Source: Mesaphorura yosii (Eukaryota > Arthropoda > Collembola > Poduromorpha > Tullbergiidae). From it: a stretch of 64,000 nt of DNA. The notes beneath the pieces are model-generated. The model had not been told where the DNA came from, ran no database searches, and worked only from the letters and a program-made list of their open reading frames with translations. This document shows, piece after piece, positions 37,660 to 50,098 of this stretch (positions within the stretch are counted from its first letter, which is position 1; the number at the start of each line of letters is the position of its first letter). The stretch spans positions 178,779 through 242,778 of the forward strand of contig WIXG01000092.1 of NCBI GenBank assembly GCA_009869945.1, read 5' to 3'. A program made the position numbers and the translations under genes.

Positions 37660-40211
37660 ATGGTAAGATAATAACAGCCTTACCTTAATTCAATGATATA
37701 CCCGTGCCAGTTTGAACTTAAACTGTGTTTTTAATGAATTAACAGAGTGACTACATCAGTCGGATTGGTCAGCCGATGTATGCCGGCGTTGTTGTTACAA
37801 GGCTGCAGATCGTCAGAAGAACACTAAACCATTGGTTTTGCTATGAACCAATTCTTCTAGTCGGAGGAACAGCGCTTTTGGTGCACCTGATTCATGAATT
37901 CTATTATCAAATTCCAAATGAGGGTACTGAACAACAGTATAACGCAGTGTTGTTAAAGGCCACAGGATGCTAAAAGTTCTATTGAATTTTCAGGACTTTG
38001 GGAGGGAGTCAAGAGATACTTCTGGAAAACGATGAGAAAAGTTCCATTTGTAAAGAGGAGGATAAATGCGGAAATTACGAAGCTTACGAAGTCCATCAAC
38101 AACGACATGCTGACGATGTTCAAGGGAACCGATGCTGAATGCCACTTTATTAGGGAACTGCCTTGTTCGGGTCTGAAGTCAGTGGAGATTGTCGAGAAAC
38201 TACAAAATTATTTAACCTTGGGTATGTGACTCTCAACATCAATTGAGAGACAATTCTTAAAGCCCTGTTCCTCTCAGTTAGGTCGATTTTATTTCAGGCC
38301 ATTACACTTGGACGGATGGCAAGGTATCTGGAACGGTGTACCACGGAGGAGAAGACCTCACTACCTTAAATACAAAAGTGTTTGAAATAGCTGCGTGGAC
38401 CAACCCTTTACATCCCGACGTTTTCCCCGGTGTGTGCAAAATGGAGGGTGAAGTTGTGCGAATGGTCGCCACTTTATTTCACGGCGATAACAAAACTCGT
38501 GGAACCGTAAGTAGTATTTGTCGACACTGGGAAAAGCGCAACTGATTAAATTTGTCAAAATTTCATTGCAAAATGTATTTCGATTTGTAAGGTGACATCC
38601 GGTGGAACTGAGTCCATAATTTTGGCTGTTAAAGCTTATCGAGATTGGGCTAAAGACGAAAGAGGCATTCGATTTCCAGAGATTCTCGTTCCTGCGTCGG
38701 CTCACGCCGCTTTTGACAAGGCTGCGCAGTTGCTGAATATGCGAATTCGCCACGTTCCTGTAAATACAACCACGTGGAGGGTGGATGTGGACACGATGGA
38801 AAGTATGATCAATAAAAACACGTGCATGGTGAGCGGACAAAGCGGATACTATCGCATCGTTTAATGGAAATTGTTACGCGTTTTTGGCGTATTTAAATGT
38901 GAATTTCGTATATGCGTGAAGCTTGTAGGATCGACACCTTCCTACCCGCACGGCGTAATTGACGACATCTCTGCGATAGCCGCGTTGGGTCGAAGGTACA
39001 AGATTCCCGTGCACGTGGATGCTTGTCTGGGAGGATTTCTTCTCGCGTTCATGCCGCAAGCAGGATTCAGCATTCCTCCGTTTGATTTTAAAGTGTCGGG
39101 AGTAACGAGCATATCTGCAGATACCCACAAAGTAAGCACAAAGCCGAATCACCCCAATGACCCCAACGATTAAGTGAACAAGGAATTGAAATTGACATCC
39201 TCCGCATTTTTAATAGTACGGATTTGCACCAAAGGGATCGTCTGTTCTTCTGTTCCGTGAAGCAAAGTTTAAGCATTATCAATACTTTCTGGTCTCCGAC
39301 TGGCCAGGTACGCATGGAAGTCCTGACATTCTGGTCGAGATTGAGACGAAGCCGGCAGGAAACGGTTATTAAAGAGTTGCATTTTGTGTTTCAGGTGGCC
39401 TTTATGGTTCCCCGACTATTGCGGGCTCCAGGCCAGGAGGTAAGACCGCTACTGGTGCGTTAATTAGCAAATGTAAATGGTTGTTTTGCTGATAGCGGTT
39501 ATTGCCGGATGTTGGTCGTCTCTTTTACATTTTGGTCTGAACGGCTATGTGGAGACAACGAAACGAATCATCCAAACTGCGAAAAATATCGAGGATGGGT
39601 AAGAAACAAAGCAACGCCCAATGCATAAATGCCTTCAACTTTAATCAAATATTTAATATGTAGTTTACGAAAGATTTCTGGCATTTATGTGATGGGCAAC
39701 CCGCAAGTCAGTGTCGTAGCGTTTTCATCCGACCGCTTTGACATTCTGAGGCTTTCTGACGCTCTGAGCAAGAAGGGCTGGAGCCTCAACAACCTTCAAT
39801 TTCCTTCCAGGTAGCCAACAACCTTGAGGCTTTTCATGCCCTGACGTACGGAATTTTCATTCTAATCTTTCATCCGTCGTGCATTTTCAGCATACACATT
39901 TGTGTCACATTTTGCCATACGGAGCCTGGAGTTGCGGAAAGATTTGTGGATGACGTGCAGCAAACTGTAAAGCACATAATGAAAGACCCGGACATGCCAG
40001 CAACGGGAGGGGTAAGCCGTTAACAGGCCCTGCTGCCATTTCGAAAAAGCTCTGACATCTGGCTTCAATGGTGTGTGTGGCGTTATTTTAGGTCGCGATG
40101 TATGGAATGTCCCAGCAAATTCCTGACAGGTCGCTGGTGCAGGAATTAACAGCTGTGTATTTGGACTCGCTCTACCTTACCGAAAGCAGCCCCTTATCAA
40201 ATGGTCAATGA
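37660..40211 (+). CDS. Sply: sphingosine-1-phosphate lyase
   Basis: Twelve coding exons: 37660-37662, 37746-37923, 37994-38221, 38298-38506, 38592-38828, 38922-39131, 39217-39307, 39395-39439, 39496-39598, 39664-39810, 39891-40011, 40092-40211; 563 aa (human SGPL1 568). One N-terminal membrane segment ([19 protein letters not shown]) is followed by the PLP-dependent lyase fold. Signatures are [63 protein letters not shown] (Lys that binds PLP), PTIAGSRPG and [10 protein letters not shown]. It cleaves sphingosine-1-phosphate in the ER membrane, the exit step of sphingolipid metabolism. Oddity: the first coding exon contributes only the start codon. Confidence 0.97.
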
Positions 40212-40599
40212 GTTGACAAGAAAGCACAAATCCAGTCACAATGTGAAATATTTAAGTCCTTGCCTCCAGAAAGGAATATCACCGTGAAAGCGTTGAAGAG
40301 TGTCTTGTATTGCGTTACTAGAATATTAGAGTGTACTGCTTTGCTCTCAAATGCTAAAGTTTGTACTCTGTCTCTGAAATGAAAAAGTTCCTGAGCTAAG
40401 TTCCATCCGGTGATGTTGACTGTGCTAGTCGCTTGATTGCTTTTCATCTGTTACACTCTTACATTCCCGTTTGATTGAGCGAAGAGCCTTGTACTTTAGC
40501 TTTTATCTATACACAAATAATATATTCAGATTACTAACAGTCTCTTACATCAATTTTTAGCACTGGCAGATGCGGCAACGGCAAATATGAATAAGAACA

Positions 40600-40622
40600 A
40601 ATAAAAGAGTAATGAGTTTATT
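40600..40622. terminator. facing polyadenylation signals of Sply (+) and the 911-aa gene (-)
   Basis: AATAAA at 40600-40605 on + and its complement TTTATT at 40617-40622 (AATAAA on -) lie 11 nt apart between the two convergent stop codons. Further copies occur at 40632 (+) and near 40659 (-). Which are used is inference. Confidence 0.5.
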
Positions 40623-40737
40623 GTCCCAATTAATAAAGCCATTTCCCAAGTCCAAATCGTTTATTAGACATATCCACTTTCTTTATATACAAAAATATAA
40701 AAGCTGAGTATATACATCAAGTCTGTCTCCTTGACTG

Positions 40738-43612
40738 TCAAGATTGAGCGTTTCTTTGCTTTCGCAATTGTAGGAGTGTGTGAAGCACGTCGTCAATTTT
40801 CTCGTCTTGAATGGGCAGCTCCATTGAAACGCTTTTGTCGTCCGCAATGTCAATGGACGACGAGGATTTGTGCGTTGGGTGTTTGAGGTCTTGATAGTCG
40901 TCGAATATTTCACTGCAAGAAATTAAAAGGGATCATGAAAATGACAGGCAATGCAATGAATCATTTTTCAGGCAATTCGACAGGGCGATTAGGCGATTAG
41001 AGAAATCATGTTTCGCAGCGGGGCGCCAAGAATTTCAGTGGTCAGTCTTACTTGTATGTTAATGGCTTTGTTGTCGAGGTGTAAATCTCCGAGGCCTCCG
41101 CGAGCATTCCACCCGTGGCTCCGAGACCTTGTCGTCTATGCACGTGGAGGTGAAGCACAACGTTCTTGTTCTTGTCGACCCCCATCTGAGGTCCCGTCAC
41201 GCCGACGCGGTGGCTGTGGCTGCCCACGTACACATTGCCATTGCCGTTGACGGTGCCCGATTTGAACTGGCGCACGGGCGGCGAGACGATGCTCGGGTTG
41301 TTGCTCGAGTAGCTCACCGCCGGCGTCGGCTGACTGTAGTAAAAGTTGCCGTTCCCTCCGCTCGCCTCGGCCACTTTGACGTTTTCGTTGGGGTAAATAT
41401 GGATCTTCATCCGCATGGGTTTGGGAGTAGTGCTCGGAGCCTCCATGGCCATGGCCAACTTCTCAGCTTCCAGTTTCCGCTCCAGGTACTCTAAGTACAG
41501 TCGGTGCAGGTGCGCCTTCCGCTCCTTCTCCTCCCGCAGTCGTTCGGTGGACTCAACTCTGTAGCTGGGGTCCGTGTGGATCTCGACGATGTCCTCGATC
41601 ACTTCGGGGCTGATGTTCTTGTACTTCCCCTTCGACGGGCTGTACGTGATCGACGGCGCCTTCACGCGCGGCACGCTCGAGTACGAGTCCTTCTCGCCAG
41701 AGTCCCAGTACTTCCGGTAGGGCCTGGACGCCTTGATTACCTCGGCCTCGCTCCGGTACGGCCCGTATGGGCTCTTGAGCACGAGGGGCTTCGACGTCGG
41801 CGTGTAGATGGAAGGACTCCTGTCCCGCTCGAGGTCCCACTCCTCCGAATTACTGAACTCGTCGCTCAGCGGCTTCTTTTGCAGGTGGTACGCTTCTCGC
41901 AGTGAGGAGCCGGAGGAATACTTAGGACGGCTCTTGCTCTTGGGTCTTGCGTGCTCGTACTCGTAGTCGCGGTGCGGTCGGGGCAGACGCTCGTCGCTTT
42001 CGTCCACTCCGTACGATTTGAACCGGTTGCGATACTCGTAGCTCATGTCTCTGTCTTTCAGGTGATAGCGATCTCCCTTCGCTCGCTCCGCCGAGTCCTC
42101 GAATCTGTTCTTGGAGTTCAGCTTCGCCATCTCGCGTACTGGCTTTGGTTTTGGCTCGTAACTTCCGTCGTCTGCATTTTTGTAGGTTTGCTTGTACGAA
42201 GACGGTGGTTTGTACGAAGATTCGGGAGTCGGAGAGCCCATGATGGCCGGTCTCTTCGCGAATTCTCGGATGTCCTTCATGAGAGACGACTGCACGTCGT
42301 CGAGTTCCTTCGAGAACGCTGAACCGCCGGTGGGTCGGTCGGGCATCAGCGGCACCTGAGGCCTCCTCGGCGCCCTGATGAGCGGGTTGTAGTGCGCGGG
42401 TGGTCGGTTGTCATTCTCATTGAAGTACGTCAGAATGTCTTGAATATTGGCTGCGTCCTTGGGGTAGCTGTACTGCGGCGGTCGAGGCATGCTGCCCGGC
42501 CTGCCCTTTGGCCTCATTCGCGGCAGCGCCCCGAGTGGCCGTGGCATGGGTCTGCTGGCGGCGTATGAAGGATGAGGCATCCGTCGCACCATGTGAGAGG
42601 GCGCAGGTCGTTTCACTCCGCGGTGGTGAGAATGCGACTGCTGTTCAGGAGCCGAACCATACCCAAACCCGTAGCCGGTGTAGTCGTAGTCATTTTGGGG
42701 TTGCGTGTACGGCAATGGCCTGGGAACTGGAACAGGAACTGGAGCGGGGGCAGGCGCAGGGGCTGGCGTGTGCACAGGACGCATTGGAGGAGGGAAAGGT
42801 TGGGGAGGCAAATAATTGATTCGGTTGGGCATGGGCGGAAGCGGACGAAACCTCGGGCCATGACGCATCGGCGGCATGGGCACAGGCGGTCCGTAGTGCA
42901 AGGCCGCCCTTTTCGAGGAAGGCGACCGCCTGGCTCGCTCAGCAGAAGCCGAAGTGTCTAATTCATGCATAGTGCTCGATTCTTCGCTGTGACCAGCACC
43001 CGACAGCGTGCTGCCTCCGCCTTTTGGTGACAGGTCCATCTCACTTTGCGCCAGCGAGAAAAACGAGTTTGGAATGAGCGACCGATCCCAAGCAGTCGTC
43101 GTTTCTACAGACTCATCCCGCACGCTCACCAATTTCGCTGGGTTGCTGTTATGTGTGTTTTTCCTGTTCGAAGAAAACGCCGTCGTTGAATTGCGTCCGT
43201 GGTTGAAGAAGTTGAGTCTGCTCGTTGAAGCGGAATCTGTCACATCTTCAATCGTTCTGTACTGACCATTGCTGCTCGCATCCCGTCTGACTCGGAACTG
43301 ATTGGGACTACAATTGAGCCCCCACCTGTTGCACTTTGTCCTTGTCTCGTGTATGACACTTTGAACACTGCTGAACTCAGTCACTGCACCACCGAACGCA
43401 CTCGGCAGTCTCCGCCAAGGAGGCGACGAGGCGCTGGCACTGCTAGGCTCAGAGTCCTGCACCGCGACTGGGGGAATGAAGAGAAACTGGAGCAGAGCTC
43501 CGAAGAGCAGAACAAAGTGAGTGCAACTGCAGGAACTGACCACGGCACAGACTCTGTTGCGTCTTGGGCTCTGTCTCGATGTTCGAGGCTCCAGCCTCAG
43601 CGTCCACTCCAT
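40738..43612 (-). CDS. unrecognised 911-aa proline/arginine/serine-rich secreted or type II membrane protein
   Basis: A 2561-nt exon (41052-43612) spliced to 40738-40912; phases close at 2736 nt. A hydrophobic stretch at about residues 32-50 (HFVLLFGALLQFLFIPPVAV) is a signal peptide or anchor after a basic leader. Basic cleavage-like sites follow (FRVRR at ~108, ERARR further on). The middle is rich in Pro-Met-Arg and contains a Pro-Ala/Pro-Val dipeptide run near residue 285, then a Tyr-Gly patch. The second half is charged with many Tyr/Arg/Glu/Lys, including LYLEYLERKLEAEKLAM, probably helical. Near the end are MRMKIHIYP and VVLHLHVHRR, strand-like. The last exon adds an acidic tail ending LLQLRKQRNAQS. 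I do not know the family. Confidence 0.8.
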
Positions 43613-46600
43613 AATTCACAATTCACAGCTGACCGACTACGACTGCAATTGGCCGTGCAGAGAAAATGCCCGTCTTCATTTCCGAAACGCTTCCTCGTGC
43701 AACAGTCCACAAGTGCACGATACAAAGAACCTTAGAACCAAGAAGTGATAAGAACTGTATAAAGTCGAGTTTTGATGTTGCAGGTCCTCCGTTCGTTTAA
43801 TAACTAAATTCGAGGGTGCAATTCACGGTTGGCGAAGAGATGAATTGAGGAATGGGGTGAATGGGAAGAGTGTGAAAATCATATTCAGTCTCATCTCGTT
43901 TCGTGTGGTTGAGTCTCTTCATTTCTATTTTGGACTCATTCGTCGTGCTTCAGCAAGAACACACATTCGCATTTCGCAGCCACTACCGCACAGAAATTCC
44001 TTCAGCGTCCGACTCGCGAATTATAAAAATCATCTCAGCACAGTGGCACTAATAAATTGCATTGGATTCATTCTTAATGCTTTAATTTGGTGCATTTGAA
44101 TGAAATGCACTTTCTTATCGCGTCTACGGCAACAAATCGTTGGTTAATACCACCTACTTGTCCGCTGCCATTCAATTACTGTCGTCAGGCGAAAAGAAAT
44201 CCGCTCGAGCTGTGACTGACACCTTTCCATTGATAAATACTAAACACATAATGAACGAGGCTTGTTAAGGCTGCACTGCGACGCGAATGACTGACGAGCG
44301 TATTGGCAGTTGGCAGCAGCGGGGAAGGAAAGTGGAAGCAAATTGCTCGCTCAACGGACGCAACTGCAAATGCAAATGCTTTTACGACGCTTTTAGTGAG
44401 TCGGTGGCTAATAATAAGCACCTCACACGTCTCGGGATGAATTAAATGACACGAAATTGTAAGCTAAAGTGATCCGCCACGCATACTTGTCTAATTACAG
44501 TTTCTTCTTCATTCTTCTCGACTCGTGATTTCTTCTTCCCGTCCGCTCGCAAATGAAATCACAGGTAACGTAACACGACGGCGCAGCGCGACTTGAAAGA
44601 TGAGATTATATAAGAAGTAAACGCTGCGTGCAGGGAAATTCGTCGAAAATTGCACTACGACTGCGTTTTCTCATAAAAGGTTACGATGTAATCGCGACGG
44701 AGAAGATTATTTCACTCTATGAAATTCCTGCATTTGAAAGCGTAAAAATGTATAAGGGAAGTACTGCTAAGTGCTGCCAGTGTCCAAAATATCTCAAATG
44801 CTCAAATTTTTGCCGATGATTAATTGAGTGTTGTTATTATTGCATTTGAGGACGGACCTGGTTCACGCAGAGGTCAGGTTGATTACAGTGTGGAGAGGTG
44901 AAGACATAAACCAAATGACCACGCGCCTAGTCCACTTGGCATTTGATTAATGGCAGCAGCGTTCTGCTTCGTGGTCTCATCTTATGAAATCACAAGTAAG
45001 TCACACACTGTGCGTCTCTGCTCCGCTTTGCTCTGCTCTGAGCTGCGCTGCACCCCAAACTTCCATTTTCGTTGTAAAAGTAGAGTAATTAAAATTATGA
45101 AACGGATGAGCTACCGCTTCCTAGATTTCTATGTAACACTGCGCGCGCAGAGACCAGCGGCCGAGTGCCACTGTGCAGTCGGCAAGAACAAAGAAACCCA
45201 GACGCCAAGTTTTGGCAGACCCGATCGAGGAATTCACAATAAATTGCAAATTGGTGAGTTTATTTTGAACACAATAAGAAAACTTCGTTTCTACAAAAGT
45301 TGCGAGGCGCGTGCGTAGGCGAAATGCACAAAGAGATCGTTTTAATACGTTTATGATTAATTAACGAGGTCATTTTGACTTAAAACAGTGCCATTCGCCA
45401 ACGCCAACGCCAACAAAGTTAGGCTTCAATTCTGCTGCGCATTTCTCTGCGTGCATGCGTGCGATGTGATCTGCAACAAAAACAAAACGCAAGGTGGTCA
45501 CTCATGTCGATATTTACGTCAATCCTCTTGGAGCGTAAAGTGCAAAAAATACCTGGCATGATTTAATGCTTGGACGAACGGAGTTTTGCATAAATTTTCC
45601 AAAGACACAATGTTTCTAAGAGACTTATGCCGCTTCATCGTGTAAATTGACGCCCCACGGCCATGGCCGTGGCTGGAATTCTTATTATTCTTAAGATTCT
45701 TAAGAGCTTAACCACAGTTTGTGTTTGATTTGCTATTCATTGCATGCGTGAATGCGTGGCGTCTTTGTGTATTTTGCGAATGAGAAAGTGGGGAGAATAA
45801 TGGCGAGTTGTTGATCTTGACTTTGCGCGGTGGTAATGAGCGCTGATTATTGTCATTACGCTGCCAGCTCGAATTTGTAACGGTTTCTGTGATTCTGTGC
45901 GACAGGCGAATGCGAATTGCGAATTATACCCTTCATAAAAACTCTAAACATAAACCTTGCACCACATTTGATTATCATCCCAGCGCCGTGCCGTTCTGTC
46001 GTCCTGCTTAGCTGGCAATCACACAATGCCCAATTTCACTCTCTTTCAAGACACATCTCAGTTACAAGTGCCACTAAATGCTGTCCATTTGCTTTACGGG
46101 TACGTTGGACAGCTAAACGACGTTTCTGTGCTTGTCACACTTTTGCCTTCTTCAGCTTGCATTCATTCAACAGAATGAAATCGAGTCTTTCCGTGTACGC
46201 GTACGCGCTTTGCGTTGTGTTGCGTCGATGGTCATCATAAATAAATAAAGTGGCAAGCAGCAAGGAATTCGCAAATTTGCATCATCGCACCTGCCGATGG
46301 AAGTCGACCATAAAACCAGTTTCGATCCAGACGCATTATACGACAAAAGAACAACGAGTGATTGAGAATTGAGTTGATTAACCAGATTGCCTTGTGCCAT
46401 GACTCACTCTGACTAATGAAATCACGGCAGAAGTGTCGTCATTCAAATTACGAATGTTCCGTTACAACGCAATGGCATTATATATCTTATTTTTTTGTGT
46501 GTCTCCAGCTTTCAAGGTATTGATCCGGATATCCCAAACCAAATTGCTCCAATTACAGGACCCTCATTTCCCTATTGCTCTCATTTTTGCTTCAGCTTCC

Positions 46601-47229
46601 AAAATTCACAGCCCAAAGCTGAGTAGATCGATTTTGGTAAATTCCGATGAGTAATTTCAATTCTGTAGTCAAAACGCATACGCAATTCGTCCATGAAATG
46701 TTTTATAACCATAATTTGCAGCTTTGTTGAGTGAAATATGGCAGCAAAAACAGGAACGTAGGACCACGACTGAATGCGTGGAACCTTCACATTTCGACTG
46801 CGGTGGCGACGCACGCCAATTATTGAATGAAAACAAGTTTTATGGCAAATCAGCCGTCATTGCGATCACTAATTGTCCATGTGACCGTCGTCGTCTGCTC
46901 TTCATCATGCTGGGTGCCCTGCTGACTTGCGTTGCATACACAAAATTTGCATAGTAAAGATGATGGAGTGGAAGGGGATCAAGTCCACACAAAGCGACAA
47001 GGGAGGAGGCGAGTAGCAAATTCAAAACAAAGATGCTTGTTGCCTATTGCGTCGATAATGCAATTATGATCGGTGCAAAGATGAGGAAGAACAAGGCAAA
47101 GGGTTTCGCCCTTCCAAAACTCAAGAGCAGCTATAAAAGCGCCTGATCATTCTAGAATCGCATCATTAGCAATCTTTTAATCGTGTCAGCAGAATTCGAT
47201 TCCGATCCATTACGCCTTCTCCATTCACC
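43613..47229. other. 3.6 kb gene-free stretch
   Basis: Open frames of up to ~120 codons occur (for example 44950-45318) but none has domain signal or splice support. A TATATAAG word lies at 44606. I see nothing else to annotate up to the TATA box at 47132. Confidence 0.5.
47132..47139 (+). promoter_or_regulatory. TATA box of the Gly/Tyr-rich peptide gene
   Basis: TATAAAAG lies 98 nt upstream of the start codon at 47230, which fits a transcription start near 47160 and a short leader. Confidence 0.8.
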
Positions 47230-47609
47230 ATGCAGAAATTCGTAAGTAGAGCATTCGTACTTCAATTCAACAAAAGTTCGAGTCAGGGCATAAATTTAAC
47301 CCTCTTGTTTTGGCGCAGGTGTTGATCGCTCTCTTCGCCTTGGTCGCGGTGGCCCTGGCCGCTGAGGACAAGAAGGAAGAGCTCCAGACCGCCGAAGGAA
47401 ACCTGTACTCTGGGCTCGGATACGCCGGATTGGGCTACGCTGGGTACGGCTACGGCTATCCCGCTTACGGATACGGATACGGATACGGCCGTGGACTGTA
47501 CGGCGGCTACGGACTCGGCTACAGTGGACTCGGCTACAGCGGACTCGGCTACTACGGCCGTGGTCTCAGATACAGCGGCTATGGCTATGGCTACCCATAC
47601 TACGGTTAA
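47230..47609 (+). CDS. small secreted Gly/Tyr-rich protein (cuticle or neuropeptide-like type)
   Basis: Exons 47230-47241 (MQKF) and 47319-47609; 100 aa. The signal peptide VLIALFALVAVALAAE spans the splice junction. After a short charged stretch (DKKEELQTAEGN) the rest is degenerate GYGYG/GLGYSGLGY repeats ending YGYPYYG. Such YG-rich secreted proteins occur in arthropod cuticle and among 'neuropeptide-like' antimicrobial peptides; which applies here is open. AATAAA at 47671-47676, 62 nt past the stop. Confidence 0.88.
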
Positions 47610-47670
47610 GTCAATCAAGTCAGAGTCAACTCTAAATTTCAAATTTCTGTCACCTGTAAATCTGTTACGA

Positions 47671-47676
47671 AATAAA
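47671..47676 (+). terminator. polyadenylation signal
   Basis: AATAAA shortly after the Gly/Tyr-rich peptide stop codon. Confidence 0.75.
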
Positions 47677-48814
47677 GAACTTTTGTAGAATTGACCTGTC
47701 CTCGAATTGGCATGCCCCATGACATTGTTACTCAATGACGATAAACACGAGTCGCAGCCACCGCGACTGATCGCAATCGCCGCCGTCGGGTCACACTCAT
47801 TATGTAAACCCTGACATAAGTAACGCATCTTAATTTAATGCGATAATTGCTGGGCAAGGGCAAGCATCTCGCGAAAGGAATCAGAGCGAGCGAGAATTAC
47901 GCGACAAGTGGGCTAAGTCTCTTAATTGCTTAATTAGGCGACTTTGATGCTACCTTTGATTCTGTAACTTCACATCAGAGGGTCGGTCTCCAGTCTGGTT
48001 TGAGTTAAGCTCGGACATAATTGGAATTCTCTCACCACTTAATTCTAACCCTTCGTGTCCTAAAACCCAAGAGCGCGATGCACAAATTAATGCCGACGCA
48101 GATAGAAATTACGAAAAGGGAAATGACTTGAATAAAGTCTGAAAACATGTAATTAATACGAGTAACGAAACACAACACAAACACAAGCGAGAAGCGGATT
48201 CAGTCTACAAATCACACGAGTTCATGATTCCTTAGCCAGTATCATTCTTTCGAGCATTGTGCCTGTGTGGCTGCAGTCAGTCTCAATTCAGACTCTCAGA
48301 CTGATGTACGCGTGCCAATAGCCAATAAAATCTCGTAACAAAAGTTGAATGGAAGTCACCGAGTCGAAAAGGCCTCGTCTTGACTGACTTTGGCTCCTTT
48401 GCCGTAAAACCTCTAATTAAATTACGAACAGGCTCGAGATTGATCGCAATCTCACGAAATCCCACATCCAAGCCTAGACCAGGTCAGCCCTCCGTCGGCA
48501 CGTTTCATGCAGTGACTTTTATTGGCTTTTATTACAACTTCACGGCGAGTGCACTTGCTTGATAGTTTAATCACTCTTCCCTCAACTGTGGTTCCCAATT
48601 CCTTTCTGCACTTTAATTCCTGATTGCGATTCATTCAATCAATGCAATGCAGGACGCAGTTCCCAATCGCATATCGCATGAAGTTGGCCTGTAAGATTTA
48701 ATTAAGCAATTTGCGTTGAACAAGCCCAAAATAAAATTTGCAAATTCCACCATGCCTCAATGCTAATCTGGATTATAGGGCACCAATTAATTATGAATTC
48801 CGCAATGTCTTTTC
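47677..48814. other. 1.1 kb spacer between two small secreted-protein genes
   Basis: No exon, domain or repeat can be supported. Confidence 0.5.
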
Positions 48815-48823
48815 TATATAAAA
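48815..48823 (+). promoter_or_regulatory. TATA box of the 87-aa secreted-protein gene
   Basis: TATATAAAA lies 100 nt upstream of the start codon at 48915, almost the same spacing as at the previous gene. Confidence 0.8.
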
Positions 48824-48914
48824 CCAAGCTCGCAGTCGCCCTTTCCTCAGTTCACTTTTGAAACAATTCAGTGTGAAAAGTAGCCGAGCTAATCGCGCAG
48901 TCACAAACTTCAAC

Positions 48915-49355
48915 ATGAATAAACTCATTGTAAGTTAATTCGTTTTCCTCGGTGGTGTTTTTCCAGCGTCGTCCGAAACTTTAAGCGTCCTTGTCTCCTT
49001 TTCTTCTGCAGGCTCTCCTCTTTCTGGCCGTCGTGGCGGCCGCTTCCGCAGCCAGCGTGCAGTCGAACGATAACGTTGCTGAAGCCACGGGTGCTTCCGA
49101 TGATTTGGAGACGGCGGCTGGACATCACTACTACGGCAGTGGCAACAGTCAACAATTTGGAGGCAACTTTGGCGGACACGGTCAGTTCTAAGTTCTCAAG
49201 TTGACGTAGGGTTTTATGCGATCATAATCATGCACTTCCTCGCCAGTCGCCATCAGAAGATTTCTCTGATTTCAGGATGGGGCTGGCCATACCACTTTGA
49301 CTACCACTTCAACGCTGGCAAAGGCTGGGGTGGGCAATCACACGGCTGGCATTAG
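48915..49355 (+). CDS. small secreted Gly/His/Trp-rich protein
   Basis: Exons 48915-48929 (MNKLI), 49012-49180 and 49276-49355; 87 aa. The signal peptide ALLFLAVVAAASAAS follows the first splice. The mature part is first acidic (NDNVAEATGASDDLETAA), then HHYYGSGNSQQFGGNFGGHG, and ends WGWPYHFDYHFNAGKGWGGQ plus a short Ser-His-Gly-Trp-His tail. If the second intron is retained, translation stops three codons on (HGQF), giving a shorter form. Unrecognised, but of cuticle-protein style. AATAAA at 49426-49431. Confidence 0.85.
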
Positions 49356-50006
49356 ATGAGCACCATTTGAGCCTTGATTGGAGTTCCAAGTTTCAAGTTT
49401 CTCTGCTGCAGCTCAAAAACACGTTAATAAATATCACTAGTCTCGAAGCACGTCTAAAGACACAAATAAAAGACATGCTTACAAATTTGAGCCAGCTGCT
49501 CGGTGCCTACGAACCGTGATTATGATTCATTGGCATTTGGCATGCGCCCTAATGCATTGGAAATTGAAACATTAAGCGAGTGAGAGCGCAACCACATTCG
49601 TCATATCACTTGAGGTGCAGATGCAAGGCGAAGGGCGCTGAATCGTGGCGATACGAGTCATTTATCATTTATCACTGCTAGAAATTGACTGTTGAATTGA
49701 TAATAGCGTGAACGGTGATATAATTACTCTTACGATGCAATGCTTACCTCAAAGTGCGCATTTCACAATAAATCGTCTCGATAAACGTTACGCTTTTTAC
49801 ATCCTTTATTGTGCGAGAAAATGCATGCATATCCGATCTTGACTTACGAACTCACTGACACGCCAGACATGTGAACAATCTGAAGACATGTGCGAGGTAC
49901 TAAATATTTCCTAAAATTTGTTTTAACAGCCTTCGCGTTGTCAGCATTTAGCGGAGAGGAAAAGCGGAACGAGGAGGTTCGATCGAGAACGTGGAATTCG
50001 CGTTGG

Positions 50007-50013
50007 TATAAAA
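50007..50013 (+). promoter_or_regulatory. TATA box of the 165-aa secreted-protein gene
   Basis: TATAAAA lies 92 nt upstream of the start codon at 50099, matching the layout of the two preceding genes. Confidence 0.78.
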
Positions 50014-50098
50014 TCTCAAGGCGTGTTGCAAATTGCGACTAATCTGATCCTGAACTTGGCTGTGAAGTGCGATCGAGTTTTGGCGCTGTTTTATCAGA

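Noticed and set aside
39440..39465. S1P lyase continuing as [12 protein letters not shown]
   Set aside because: This is intron read-through; splicing at 39439 to 39496 restores the family sequence [12 protein letters not shown].
41129..41905. long + frames rich in Val/Arg/His
   Set aside because: Antisense shadows of the 911-aa gene, whose codon structure and spliced last exon are better supported.
47283..47828. 181-codon minus frame with Ala/Val/Ser repeats
   Set aside because: Shadow of the Gly/Tyr-rich coding repeat on +, which has TATA, signal peptide and AATAAA in order.
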